Assembly (NCBI GenBank): GCA_963732415.1
Contig: CAVSZK010000012.1
Span: 186,001-250,000, forward strand
From: RPQJ01 sp963732415
Lineage (GTDB): Bacteria > Pseudomonadota > Gammaproteobacteria > Steroidobacterales > Steroidobacteraceae
Length of the DNA: 64,000 bases
Direction: 5' to 3'
Positions 8,234-16,376 of the stretch are shown here, piece after piece. How positions within the stretch are numbered: the stretch's first letter is position 1; every line of letters starts with the position of its first letter. The notes under the pieces are model-generated. The model worked only from the letters and a program-made list of their open reading frames with translations. It had not been told where the DNA came from and searched no databases. Both the position numbers and the translations under genes were made by a program.

Positions 8234-8967
8234 GCGAGCGTCCGACCTTCCTGCTCGACGGCGAGGATGTCCCGTTCACGCCCGGCCAGACGGTTCTGCA
8301 GGCGGCGCTCACCGCCGGCCGCTACATCCCGCATCTCTGCTATCACCCGGAATTCAAGCCGCACGGCAGCTGCAAGGTCTGCACTGCCAAGGTCAACGGC
8401 CGGACCGTGGCGTCCTGCACTACACCTGCGGAGTCCGCGATCGAGGTCGAGAGCAACACTGAGGAACTGAATGACCTGCGGCGCACGCTGGTGCAGATGC
8501 TGTTCGCGGAGGGCAACCACTTCTGCCCTAGCTGCGAGAAAAGCGGCAACTGCATCCTGCAGGCACTTGGATACGACCTCGGCGTCATGACCGCTGGATT
8601 CCGCCATCTCTACCCGGACAGGCCGGTCGATGCCTCGCACCCGGAACTGCTGCTCGACTTCAATCGCTGCGTGCTGTGCGAACTGTGCGTGCGGGCATCG
8701 CGCGACGTGGACGGTAAGTGCGTGTTCACGTTCTCCGGCCGTGGTCTCGACAAGCACCTGATCGTCAATTCGGAGAGTGGATTGCTGCGCGACACCGATG
8801 TCGCGCTCACCGATGTCGCGGTGCAGGTCTGCCCGGTTGGCGTGATCCAACGCAAGCGAGTCGGCTTCGACGTGCCCATCGGCCAGCGCCGGTTTGACCG
8901 GAGTCCGATCAGTGCGCAGGCGCTCGACGACGCGCCGCGCCCGTCCGGTGGAGGCAGCCATGCCTGA
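8230..8967 (+). CDS. hoxU: Hydrogenase diaphorase small subunit HoxU
   Basis: A 245-residue NuoG-N-terminal-like iron-sulfur protein that passes electrons between HoxF and the HoxYH hydrogenase. Visible cluster sites, in order: a plant-type 2Fe-2S ferredoxin motif (HLCYHPEF, CKVCTAKV, CTTP), the His/Cys-ligated 4Fe-4S segment (HFCPSCEKSGNC), and a bacterial ferredoxin CVLCELCVR with a distal CPVG. The GTG start at 8230 overlaps the hoxF stop as GTGA, giving translational coupling. The C-terminus overlaps hoxY by 8 bp. Confidence 0.93.
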   Translation: MSERPTFLLDGEDVPFTPGQTVLQAALTAGRYIPHLCYHPEFKPHGSCKVCTAKVNGRTVASCTTPAESAIEVESNTEELNDLRRTLVQMLFAEGNHFCPSCEKSGNCILQALGYDLGVMTAGFRHLYPDRPVDASHPELLLDFNRCVLCELCVRASRDVDGKCVFTFSGRGLDKHLIVNSESGLLRDTDVALTDVAVQVCPVGVIQRKRVGFDVPIGQRRFDRSPISAQALDDAPRPSGGGSHA

Positions 8968-9541
8968 CGCAGCCGCGCCCACGGCCCCGCCGATCAGCAT
9001 TCCCGCGCGGAAACTGCGGGTAGCGACCACCTCGCTGGCCGGCTGCTTCGGCTGCCACATGTCTCTGCTCGACATCGACGAGCGGCTGTTCGCGTTGCTC
9101 GAGCACATCGAGTTCGATCGTTCACCGCTCACCGACATCAAGCACTGCGGTCCCTGCGACATTGGCATCATCGAGGGCGGGCTGTGCAACGCTGAGAACG
9201 TGCACGTGCTGCGCGAGTTCCGGGCCAACTGCAAGGTACTGGTGGCGATGGGCGCCTGCGCGGTCACCGGCGGGCTGCCGGCGCAGCGCAATCATCTCGA
9301 CCTGGGGCAGTGCCTTCAGGAGGTCTACGTCACCGATCCTGGCGTCGGTCTCGGCCGCGTTCCGAGCGACCCGGAGCTGCCATTGCCGCTCGACAAAGTT
9401 CATCCGCTGCACGAGGTCGTGCGCGTGGACTACTTCATTCCCGGCTGTCCGCCCTCGGGCGAGGCGATCTGGAAATTCCTGACCGACCTGATTGCCGGCC
9501 GAACGCCGAAGCTCGGCCACGGCCTGATCAGCTATGACTGA
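8960..9541 (+). CDS. hoxY: [NiFe] hydrogenase small subunit HoxY
   Basis: A 193-residue group 3d-type small subunit. Proximal 4Fe-4S ligands are visible in LAGCFGCHMS (Cys29, Cys32), GACAVTGG and PGCPPSGEAIW. There is no twin-arginine signal, consistent with a cytoplasmic bidirectional enzyme rather than a membrane-bound uptake hydrogenase. The ATG at 8960 has GGAGG 8 bases upstream, which decides it over an in-frame start at 8894. It sits between hoxU (8-bp overlap) and hoxH (18-bp gap). Confidence 0.93.
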   Translation: MPDAAAPTAPPISIPARKLRVATTSLAGCFGCHMSLLDIDERLFALLEHIEFDRSPLTDIKHCGPCDIGIIEGGLCNAENVHVLREFRANCKVLVAMGACAVTGGLPAQRNHLDLGQCLQEVYVTDPGVGLGRVPSDPELPLPLDKVHPLHEVVRVDYFIPGCPPSGEAIWKFLTDLIAGRTPKLGHGLISYD

Positions 9542-9559
9542 AGGGAAACAACGACTGCC

Positions 9560-11026
9560 ATGAGTCCTGCCGCACTCGAGACCGCACGAAATACCGACGG
9601 CCTGCGCCGCGTCGTCATCGAGCCGCTGTCGCGGGTCGAGGGTCACGGCAAGGTGACGCTGCTGATGGACGAGGACGATCACGTCCAGCAGGCGCGGCTG
9701 CATATCGTCGAGTTCCGGGCCTTCGAGAAATTCATCCAGGGTCGGCCCTACTGGGAAGTGCCGGTGATGGTGCAGCGGCTGTGCGGCATCTGCCCGGTTA
9801 GCCACCACCTGGCCGCGTCGAAGGCGCTCGACCAGGTCGTCGGGGCGACGCAGCTCACGCCGACCGCCGAGAAAATCCGGCGGCTGATGCACTACGGCCA
9901 GATCCTGCAGTCGCACGCGCTGCATTTCTTCCACCTTTCGTCGCCGGACCTGCTGTTCGGGTTCGATTCAGACGTCGCCCGGCGCAACATCGTGGGCGTT
10001 GCGGCCGCGTATCCGGATGTGGCACGGCAGGGCGTGCTGTTGCGCAAGTACGGCCAGGAAGTCATCCGTCACACGGCGGGCAAGCGTATCCATGGCACCG
10101 GCTCGGTGCCGGGCGGCGTGAACAAGAGCCTGACGGTCGCCGAACGGGATGAACTCAAGCGCGACATCTACCAGGTCGTCGCGTGGAGCCGCGACTCTGT
10201 ACGGCTGGTGCGGCAGCTGTTCGAGGCCAGCCTCGACGAGTACCGCAGCTTCGGCACCTTCCGTGCCCATACGCTCAGCCTGGTACGCGCGGACGGCGGC
10301 CTCGATCTCTATCACGGTGGTCTGCGCGCGCGCGACGCCGACAATCGCCGCATCTTCGACCATGTGGACTACAGCCATTACTGGGACCAGATCTCCGAGG
10401 AAGTGAAAGACTGGTCTTACATGAAGTTCCCGTTCCTGCGCTCGCTGGGACCTGAGGACGGCTGGTATCGCGTCGGTCCCTTGACGAGGGTCACGCGCTG
10501 CGACTTCATCCCGACGCCGCTTGCCGATCGCGAGCGCCGCGAGTTCATGGCCTTCGACGAAGGCCGGGCCGCGCTGGCCACGCTCGGTTTCCACTGGGCG
10601 AGGATGATCGAGATGCTGCACGCGGCCGAGGCGATCAAGGACCTGCTGCACGACGACGACCTGCTCGGCAACGAGTTGATGGCCGGTGGCGAACGGCAGG
10701 CGCGCGGCGTGGGGGTGATCGAGGCCCCACGTGGCACCCTGATCCACCACTACCGCGTCGATGAGAACGACCAGGTGGTGCGCGCCAACCTGATCGTCTC
10801 GACCACCCACAACAACCAGGCGATGAACAACGCGATCCGCGAGGTGGCCCGCAAATATCTCGACGGTCGTACGCTCACCGAGGGCCTGCTGAACCACATC
10901 GAGGTTGCCGTGCGGGCCTTCGACCCCTGCCTGTCCTGCGCCACGCATGCGATGGGCAAGATGCCGCTCTCGGTGCAGCTGGTGGACGCGGAGGGATCGC
11001 TGGTGGACACGCTGGACCGGGGATGA
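9560..11026 (+). CDS. hoxH: [NiFe] hydrogenase large subunit HoxH
   Basis: A 488-residue catalytic subunit. The four Ni-Fe cysteine ligands are present: Cys75 and Cys78 in RLCGIC, and Cys457 and Cys460 in DPCLSCATH. Processing after His463 would remove a 25-residue tail, as expected for a substrate of the adjacent HoxW protease. With HoxY it forms the H2-splitting/evolving module, and with HoxFU the NAD-reducing complex. The start at 9560 follows GAAGGGAAAC-type purine-rich sequence. It overlaps hoxW by 4 bp (ATGA). Confidence 0.95.
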   Translation: MSPAALETARNTDGLRRVVIEPLSRVEGHGKVTLLMDEDDHVQQARLHIVEFRAFEKFIQGRPYWEVPVMVQRLCGICPVSHHLAASKALDQVVGATQLTPTAEKIRRLMHYGQILQSHALHFFHLSSPDLLFGFDSDVARRNIVGVAAAYPDVARQGVLLRKYGQEVIRHTAGKRIHGTGSVPGGVNKSLTVAERDELKRDIYQVVAWSRDSVRLVRQLFEASLDEYRSFGTFRAHTLSLVRADGGLDLYHGGLRARDADNRRIFDHVDYSHYWDQISEEVKDWSYMKFPFLRSLGPEDGWYRVGPLTRVTRCDFIPTPLADRERREFMAFDEGRAALATLGFHWARMIEMLHAAEAIKDLLHDDDLLGNELMAGGERQARGVGVIEAPRGTLIHHYRVDENDQVVRANLIVSTTHNNQAMNNAIREVARKYLDGRTLTEGLLNHIEVAVRAFDPCLSCATHAMGKMPLSVQLVDAEGSLVDTLDRG

Positions 11027-11559
11027 GCCGGGCGCGCCAGGTTCGATACGCGAGTGAGCCAGCGAGGCCCGTCGTGGCCGGTATTCGCATGAGTGAGCAT
11101 CGCGCGCCGTTGCTGGTGCTGGCGGTCGGCAATCCAAGCCGCGGCGACGATGCGCTCGGGCCCATGCTTGCGGACATGGTCGAGAGCGCGGCGTTGCCCG
11201 GCGTCGAGGTAATCATCGAGTTCCAGTTGCAGGTCGAGAACGCACTCGATCTCGAGGGCCGCGAGCGAGTGATCTTCGTCGATGCCGGCGTCGGCATTGA
11301 AGGTCCGTTCGAGCTGCGCGAAGCCGCGGCCGCCGCTGAATTCCTGCACACCTCCCACGCGCTGTCGCCCGAGGCAGTGCTGGCCACCTATGTGCGCGTG
11401 CAGGGCGATGCGCCGCCGCCGTGCACGATCCTCTGCGTGCGCGGCGAGTCGTTCGAGCTGGGGGAAGGGCTGAGCGTGGCGGCAACCGAAAACCTGCGCG
11501 CGGCCGGTCGGGTGCTGCTCGACTTGTGTCAGCCGCGCTCCGGCACCTTCGCCCGATAA
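11023..11559 (+). CDS. hoxW: Hydrogenase maturation protease HoxW
   Basis: A 178-residue HybD/HycI/HoxW-type endopeptidase that trims the C-terminus of the nickel-loaded large subunit. Family signatures are LVLAVGNPSRGDDALGP (nickel-sensing acidic residue in GDDA), FVDAGV and SHALSPEAVL. The ATG at 11023 overlaps the hoxH stop, suggesting coupling; a second ATG at 11089 (MSEHRAPLLVLAVGN) sits closer to the family start and avoids a low-complexity Arg-rich lead, so the true start is uncertain. The 3' end overlaps the convergent aldo/keto reductase by 31 bp. Confidence 0.88.
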   Translation: MSRARQVRYASEPARPVVAGIRMSEHRAPLLVLAVGNPSRGDDALGPMLADMVESAALPGVEVIIEFQLQVENALDLEGRERVIFVDAGVGIEGPFELREAAAAAEFLHTSHALSPEAVLATYVRVQGDAPPPCTILCVRGESFELGEGLSVAATENLRAAGRVLLDLCQPRSGTFAR

Positions 11560-12563
11560 CCGCCCTGCAGCTCGATCATCCAGCCGGGATACTCCGGCTG
11601 CATCCGGCTCACCGCGTCGAGCAGCGCCATGTCTTCCAATGACAGCGCGAGCCGTGCCGCGGCGATGTTGTCGGTGAGTTGCTCCACTGTCTTTGCACCG
11701 ATGATCACAGTCGACACGGCCGGCTGTGCCAGCAACCAGGCGAGCGCTACCTGGGCGATCGAGGCGCCGTGTCGCGCGGCGATGGGGCGCATCGCATCGA
11801 CGCAATCGAAGGCGCGCCCCTTGTCCACCGGGGGGAAGTCGAAGGTGTCACGGCGGCTGTCGCCCGGTCCGTTTCCGTCGCGGTCGAACTTGCCGGTCAG
11901 CAGTCCGCCAGCCAATGGGCTCCACACCATCAGTCCGAGCTGCTGGTCCCGGATCAGCGGGAGCAGTTCGCGCTCGAGGTCGCGTCCCGCCAGCGTGTAG
12001 TACGCCTGCACGCTGGCAAACCGTGCCCAGCCGCGCTGGTCGGAGATCGCCAGTGCCTTCATCACCTGCCAGGCGGCGAGGTTGCACAGGCCGATGTATC
12101 GGACCTTGCCGCTCCTGACCATGTCGTCAAGTGTCGATAGAGACTCCTCGAGCGGTGTCAGCGGGTCGAAGCCGTGAAGCTGGTACAGGTCGACGTGGTC
12201 GAGCTGCAGCCGCTCGAGGCTGGCGTCCAGCGCGTTCATCAGGTGGTAACGCGACTGGCCGCGCCCGTTCGCCAGTTCGTCCATGCTGCCGGTCGCCTTG
12301 GTCGCGATCACGACCTGGTCGCGCGGCAGGCGGAGATCCTTCAGCGCCTGGCCGACCAGCGATTCCGACTGCCCGATCGAGTAGACGTTGGCGGTGTCGA
12401 TGAAGTTGATCCCTGCCTCGAACGCCTGGCCGACGAGCGTGTTGACCGCCTGCTGGCCCAGCCCGCCCATCACTTTCCAGAAGCCCTCGCTGCCGAAGGT
12501 CATGGTTCCCAGGCAAATCTCGGAGACGTAAAGGCCGGTGCTGCCCAGTAGTCGGTATTTCAT
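11529..12563 (-). CDS. Aldo/keto reductase
   Basis: A 344-residue NADPH-dependent aldo/keto reductase with the full catalytic tetrad: Asp56, Tyr61, Lys89 and His130 (FIDTANVYS, IATKATG, LYQLHGFDP). The length and the GLTG/EGFWKVMGGLGQ lead are those of the Tas/YajO-like or AKR11/12 groups. The substrate cannot be told from the sequence. It is monocistronic, and its 3' end overlaps hoxW on the opposite strand. Confidence 0.9.
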   Translation of the reverse strand: MKYRLLGSTGLYVSEICLGTMTFGSEGFWKVMGGLGQQAVNTLVGQAFEAGINFIDTANVYSIGQSESLVGQALKDLRLPRDQVVIATKATGSMDELANGRGQSRYHLMNALDASLERLQLDHVDLYQLHGFDPLTPLEESLSTLDDMVRSGKVRYIGLCNLAAWQVMKALAISDQRGWARFASVQAYYTLAGRDLERELLPLIRDQQLGLMVWSPLAGGLLTGKFDRDGNGPGDSRRDTFDFPPVDKGRAFDCVDAMRPIAARHGASIAQVALAWLLAQPAVSTVIIGAKTVEQLTDNIAAARLALSLEDMALLDAVSRMQPEYPGWMIELQGGYRAKVPERG

Positions 12564-12876
12564 CGCCTGTGCTCCCGTGGATCGCTCGTTTCGAGGTGAT
12601 CGATAATGATCGACTCATCTTTCCCGTAGATTGAAGCACGTTTACGGAAATTCGGTGCGTTAAAAGCACTCGCCGTACTCCGGCTGCGATCCGCCCAGTC
12701 CCGGCAGGCAGGCCAGGACTCATTCTGGACATTTTTTATGGCGGTGCAGCATAAATAAATATCTATTATTCATGCAGTTACAATACTTTTCGCAAAACAG
12801 TTATTGCGGTGCAACATTCAGTGTGTAGCATGAAACCCGTCAAATACCGGGTCGTTAGCGGCCCATGGAGCCAAAA
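12564..12876. other. AT-rich intergenic region between reductase and small membrane protein
   Basis: About 310 bp without a supported gene. The segment 12730-12830 is strikingly AT-rich for this genome. It contains -10-like words (TATTAT at 12764, TACAAT at 12779, TAGCAT at 12826) and two related words gcggtgcagcat and gcggtgcaacat about 70 bp apart (near 12741 and 12806). These could be promoter/operator elements for the downstream small gene, but no clean -35/-10 pair is visible. Confidence 0.4.
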
Positions 12877-13239
12877 ATGGATCGCGAGTGGTTTACCGAG
12901 CGCATGTTGCAGATCGACATCGCAGTCCTGGTCGTGGTCGTCCTCGTGGGCATCATGGCCATCACGTCCCGCATCGCGCGGGATCCCTCCGAGCCGCTCG
13001 TCCGGTGGTGGCAGGAGCGTGGCCGGATGGCGGCCCCAATAACCCCGCAACCCGGTAGTTTGCCTGCGCTGGCAGCGAACATCGGCCCCCCTGTAATCGA
13101 AGGCCAGGCCAGGGATTCGCACGTTTACACACCCGAGTGGCTGGACCGCTTGATTGGCCGTCATACCGGCGGCGAGGTGCGGTCTGCCGGTAGTGTCCAG
13201 GCTCGCCAGGAACCCGCAACTGGGCGCCGCGTCGCCTGA
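12877..13239 (+). CDS. Small single-pass membrane protein, unknown function
   Basis: A 120-residue protein with one transmembrane segment near the N-terminus (IDIAVLVVVVLVGIMAIT, about 13-30) followed by a soluble, Pro/Arg-rich tail. I start at ATG 12877 because GGAG lies 6 bases upstream; an ATG at 12865 would add four residues. I recognise no family. Support is the good ribosome-binding site and the AT-rich presumptive promoter region upstream; the C-terminal tail is poorly structured and may be only partly conserved. Confidence 0.5.
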   Translation: MDREWFTERMLQIDIAVLVVVVLVGIMAITSRIARDPSEPLVRWWQERGRMAAPITPQPGSLPALAANIGPPVIEGQARDSHVYTPEWLDRLIGRHTGGEVRSAGSVQARQEPATGRRVA

Positions 13240-13376
13240 GTACTGCGCCGGTGGCGGAGCACGCGAGCCTTCGCCGGGATCAGCCTGGCGAAAATGTGCG
13301 CCCATCCGTCATATTTCCAATAACTTGCACAAGATTTAGCCGAGTCGACCTTCCAGGAGGTAGACTGCAGAAGCAA

Positions 13377-13409
13377 ATGTGCCCTTTACAGGCAGCGGTA
13401 ACCCCCTGA
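13377..13409 (+). CDS. Possible 10-codon leader peptide (MCPLQAAVTP)
   Basis: An ATG with AGAAG just upstream opens a 10-codon frame whose TGA overlaps the desaturase ATG as TGATG, a classic reinitiation geometry. An AGGAGG at 13355-13360 lies 16 bases further up. The arrangement could let translation of the leader feed the desaturase start, which lacks a good site of its own. There is no independent support. Confidence 0.25.
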   Translation: MCPLQAAVTP

Positions 13410-14566
13410 TGCAAAACGAATCTCCGGTGCGTGAAGAACACGCCCCGATCAATTGGGTCACTACGATCCTGTTCACGATCACCCCGCTCGCGGCGCTGGT
13501 GTTCGTTCCCTGGTACGGCATCGCGCACGGGTACAGCTGGGCGGCCGTAATCCTGTTCGTCGTGTTGCAGTGGGCGGGCGGTCTTGCGATTACTGCGGGC
13601 TACCATCGCCTCTGGTCACACCGTACCTACAACGCTCACTGGTCGGTGCGGCTGTTCTTCATGCTGTTTGGCGCGATGTCGCTGCAGAACAGCATCCTGA
13701 TCTGGTCGTCGCAGCACCGCATACACCATCGGTTCGTGGATGACGTGGACAAGGACCCGTACAGCGCCAGGCGTGGCTTCTGGTTCTCGCACATGGGCTG
13801 GATCCTTCGTGACTACCCGAGCGGCGTCAACGACTTCTCCAACGCGCGCGACCTCGAGCGCGACCCCATGGTGATGTTCCAGCACCGCTACTACCTGCCG
13901 CTGACGCTGTTCATGAACATCGCCTTCCCGCTGCTGCTTGGCTGGGCCGTGGGCGACGTGTGGGGCGTGTTCCTGCTCGCCGGGCTGCTGCGGCTGGTGA
14001 TCAACCATCACTGCACATGGTTCATCAACTCGCTGGCCCACATGTGGGGCTCGCAGCCGTACACCGACGAAAACACCGCTCGCGACAACGGCGCGCTCGC
14101 GTTCTTCACGTTCGGCGAGGGTTATCACAACTTCCACCACATCTTCCAGAACGACTACCGCAACGGAATTCGCTGGTGGCAGTGGGACCCGACCAAGTGG
14201 CTGATCAACGCGCTTTCGGCAACGGGCCTGGCGGACAACCTGAAGACCGTGCCCGACCTCTGGATCCAGCGCGCCCAGCTCGCCATGCAGTTCAAGCGCA
14301 TGGAAGCGGCACTCGAGAAGCGCCGCGAGCGGGGCGCCGACGAGCAGGTCGAGCGCCTCAAGGCGCGTGTGGCGGAGGAGTACGCGGCATTCCGCAAGGC
14401 ACTCGAGGAGTGGTCGAAGCTGCGTGACCAGTGGCTCACGGACCGCAAGCAGCGCATGTTGCAGCGGTGGGAAGAGACCAGCTTCCGGTCACGAATGCGC
14501 GAGATCGAGCACAGCCTGCGTATGCAGCGCCGCCGGCTGCAGGTGATGACCAAGGCCTACGCCTGA
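13409..14566 (+). CDS. Acyl-CoA/acyl-lipid delta-9-type fatty acid desaturase
   Basis: A 385-residue integral-membrane di-iron desaturase. Three histidine boxes are intact: H66-x4-H71, H103-x2-HH107 and H240-x2-HH244, plus NHH near 200 and H211. Four or so hydrophobic segments flank them. The layout matches delta-9 desaturases that introduce a cis double bond into saturated acyl chains, important for membrane fluidity. After about residue 285 the protein ends in a ~100-residue charged helical region, which looks like a coiled coil and is unusual for the bacterial family. ATG 13409 is preferred; GTG 13379 in frame would add ten residues. Confidence 0.88.
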   Translation: MQNESPVREEHAPINWVTTILFTITPLAALVFVPWYGIAHGYSWAAVILFVVLQWAGGLAITAGYHRLWSHRTYNAHWSVRLFFMLFGAMSLQNSILIWSSQHRIHHRFVDDVDKDPYSARRGFWFSHMGWILRDYPSGVNDFSNARDLERDPMVMFQHRYYLPLTLFMNIAFPLLLGWAVGDVWGVFLLAGLLRLVINHHCTWFINSLAHMWGSQPYTDENTARDNGALAFFTFGEGYHNFHHIFQNDYRNGIRWWQWDPTKWLINALSATGLADNLKTVPDLWIQRAQLAMQFKRMEAALEKRRERGADEQVERLKARVAEEYAAFRKALEEWSKLRDQWLTDRKQRMLQRWEETSFRSRMREIEHSLRMQRRRLQVMTKAYA

Positions 14567-14568
14567 AA

Positions 14569-14700
14569 GGGGACAGGGGACAGGGGACAGGTGCCGGTGT
14601 TACGGTTCGGTAACTAGGGCAAGTTACCGCGGGACAGGTGCCGGTGTTACGGTTCGGTAAATTGCCCTAGTTACCGAACCGTAACACCGGCACCTGTCCC
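14569..14700. repeat. Compound REP-like palindrome between convergent genes
   Basis: Starts with three tandem GGGGACA heptamers (14569-14589). A 30-bp unit beginning GGGACAGGTGCC and ending GGTTCGGTAA occurs at 14584-14613 and again at 14631-14660, and its exact reverse complement occupies 14671-14700, so 14631-14700 is a perfect 30-bp-arm hairpin with a 10-bp loop. The loop word TTGCCCTAG appears inverted as CTAGGGCAA after the first copy. It lies between convergent desaturase and yajQ genes and may terminate both. Confidence 0.85.
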
Positions 14701-14723
14701 TGCCCCCCTTCCGGCCTGTCCCT

Positions 14724-15206
14724 TCAGTCCCTGAAGTTGGTGAACTGCAGCGGTAGCTCGAAGCCGCCCTTCTTCACCATCGCCATCGCCGACTGAAGGT
14801 CGTCACGGCTCTTGCCCGTGACTCGCACCTGCTTGTCCTGGATGGCGGCCTGCACCTTCAGCTTCGAGTCCTTGATCAGCCGCTGGATCTTCTTGCCCAG
14901 CTCCGTGTCTACGCCCTGCCGCAAGGTTACGACCTGGCGTGCGGTCTGCCCGGTCATCACCGGCTCGTCGATCTTGAGGCACGCGACGTCGATGCCGCGC
15001 TTCGCGAGCTTCAGCTTCAGGATCTCGATCATCTGTTTCAGCTGGAAGTCGGCCGGCGCGGACAGTGTGATTACGGTTTCCTTCTGCTCGAACTTGGCGT
15101 CGGTGCCCTTGAAGTCGAAGCGCTGGTCCACCTCGCGGCTGGCCTGGTCCAGGGCGTTGGTGACTTCGTGCAGGTTGAATTCAGAGACGATGTCGAATGA
15201 GGGCAT
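14724..15206 (-). CDS. yajQ: YajQ family nucleotide/cyclic-di-GMP-binding protein
   Basis: A 160-residue protein matching YajQ over its full length: MPSFDIVSEFN at the N-terminus, FDFKGTDA in the middle and the C-terminal DLQSAM-x12-LQFTNFRD signature. YajQ-family proteins are two-domain ferredoxin-like folds that bind nucleotides; some bind cyclic di-GMP and act with LysR-type regulators (established in Xanthomonas). The gene is monocistronic or linked to the lipoprotein gene just upstream (6-bp gap) on the same strand. Confidence 0.93.
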   Translation of the reverse strand: MPSFDIVSEFNLHEVTNALDQASREVDQRFDFKGTDAKFEQKETVITLSAPADFQLKQMIEILKLKLAKRGIDVACLKIDEPVMTGQTARQVVTLRQGVDTELGKKIQRLIKDSKLKVQAAIQDKQVRVTGKSRDDLQSAMAMVKKGGFELPLQFTNFRD

Positions 15207-15212
15207 GGCAGC

Positions 15213-15944
15213 TCACAGTTTGGCGTCGGGATTTCGGGTAGCGGTGTAGCGCGCGTGACCGGTGGCGGTGCTCCAGCACTCGCCCACCAGGTCGCCGCGT
15301 TCGTCCAGCCTGCCCTTGTACAGCACGGCCTGCTGGCCGTCGAAGAGCGAGAGGCTGAGTTTCTCGTCGTTTGCGTCGCCGGCAAGCGGCTGCTCCCGGT
15401 CCGCAGTGCGCACCGAACCGGTGACGACGTGAAACGACTGCGCCAACTCCGCGACGCCGGGAATCTTGTTTCCAGCGTCGTCGGTGAATTCGATGGTCCA
15501 GAGCCCGGAGAAGTCGGCGTTGTCGCTGCGTGGCTTCTCGACGAAGCGCCAGTCCTGCCCGCGTACGGCAGAGAAGGGGAGCACCGACTTGCCGCCGTCG
15601 GCGTCGACCAGCGTTATTTCGCCATTGAACTCGTCACCCGAGATACCGGCCTTCAGAATATTGCCCGTGCCCGGCAGTGCAGCGGTGAGTACACCCGGGA
15701 CCGCCTTCACGGAGGGGGCGCGCACCCGGCCCTCGCCGTTCACGAGATACAGTGCGATGCCGGTCTTCTCGGCGGCCACATCGATCCCGAATGGAACCGT
15801 GCCACCCGGCAACTCGACCACTGCACGATACAGGCCCGGCTGGAGGTCGCGGCTTTTCGGCGCGCAGCCCGCGGTCACTGCAAGCGCGGCAAGCAGTGCC
15901 GGTACGACCAGGAGCCACGGTGACGGAGTCCCGAGAATTCTCAC
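15213..15944 (-). CDS. Predicted lipoprotein, unknown function
   Basis: A 243-residue protein with a signal peptide ending in a lipobox-like AVTAGC, so the mature protein is probably anchored to a membrane through Cys. The mature part is beta-rich with a PGLYRAVVELPGG start and FSGLWTIEFTDDAGN in the middle, reminiscent of TlpA-associated or calycin-like domains, but I do not assign a family. GTG 15944 gives a normal-length signal peptide; an ATG at 15977 would overlap the upstream gene by 17 bp. Confidence 0.7.
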   Translation of the reverse strand: MRILGTPSPWLLVVPALLAALAVTAGCAPKSRDLQPGLYRAVVELPGGTVPFGIDVAAEKTGIALYLVNGEGRVRAPSVKAVPGVLTAALPGTGNILKAGISGDEFNGEITLVDADGGKSVLPFSAVRGQDWRFVEKPRSDNADFSGLWTIEFTDDAGNKIPGVAELAQSFHVVTGSVRTADREQPLAGDANDEKLSLSLFDGQQAVLYKGRLDERGDLVGECWSTATGHARYTATRNPDAKL

Positions 15945-15960
15945 GAGAATCGGGCCACGC

Positions 15961-16347
15961 CTACAGACCAAGTGCATCCTTGATCTTGTCCACCAGGTCT
16001 TCGCCGCCGTGGTGTTCCACGTAGTCGATCACGATCGGCCCGAACTTCTTGGCGGTATCGATGGGGATGCCAAGCTCGGTGAACGACGCGGCGAGACCCG
16101 CCCAGCGCCCGGGGCTCTTCTTGCCGCCGAACAAAGAACCGAGCCCGCCCGCGAGCGAGCTCAAGGTGCTCGGAGGCGGCGCCGATTTCAAAAGCTTGTC
16201 CGCGCCCGGGATGTCGACCACCACCTCGTCGAAATCGCCGGGCGACATGTTCTGCTGTGCGGTGCGCAGCAGCGCCACCAGGCCGCCGCTCGCCTGGTCC
16301 TTAGTGATGCGCAGTTCCTTCATCAATCGCTTTATCAGTTCATTCAT
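15961..16347 (-). CDS. DUF2780-like small protein
   Basis: A 128-residue protein with no signal peptide. The N-terminal helix-rich part (ITKDQASGGLVALLRTAQQNMSP) and a central Gly/Ser segment resembling LSSLAGGLGSLFGG, followed by AASFTELGI, match the DUF2780 (VcgC/VcgE-like) group. The function is unknown. It stands between the HerA-like ATPase and the lipoprotein on the same strand; the gap to the ATPase end is 29 bp. Confidence 0.7.
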   Translation of the reverse strand: MNELIKRLMKELRITKDQASGGLVALLRTAQQNMSPGDFDEVVVDIPGADKLLKSAPPPSTLSSLAGGLGSLFGGKKSPGRWAGLAASFTELGIPIDTAKKFGPIVIDYVEHHGGEDLVDKIKDALGL

Positions 16348-16376
16348 GGCCGGATCCTCTTGGCGCGGATTCTACG

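Noticed and set aside
14569..14700. CRISPR array
   Set aside because: The repeats are few, closely packed and arranged as an inverted palindrome with no unique spacers and no cas genes nearby.
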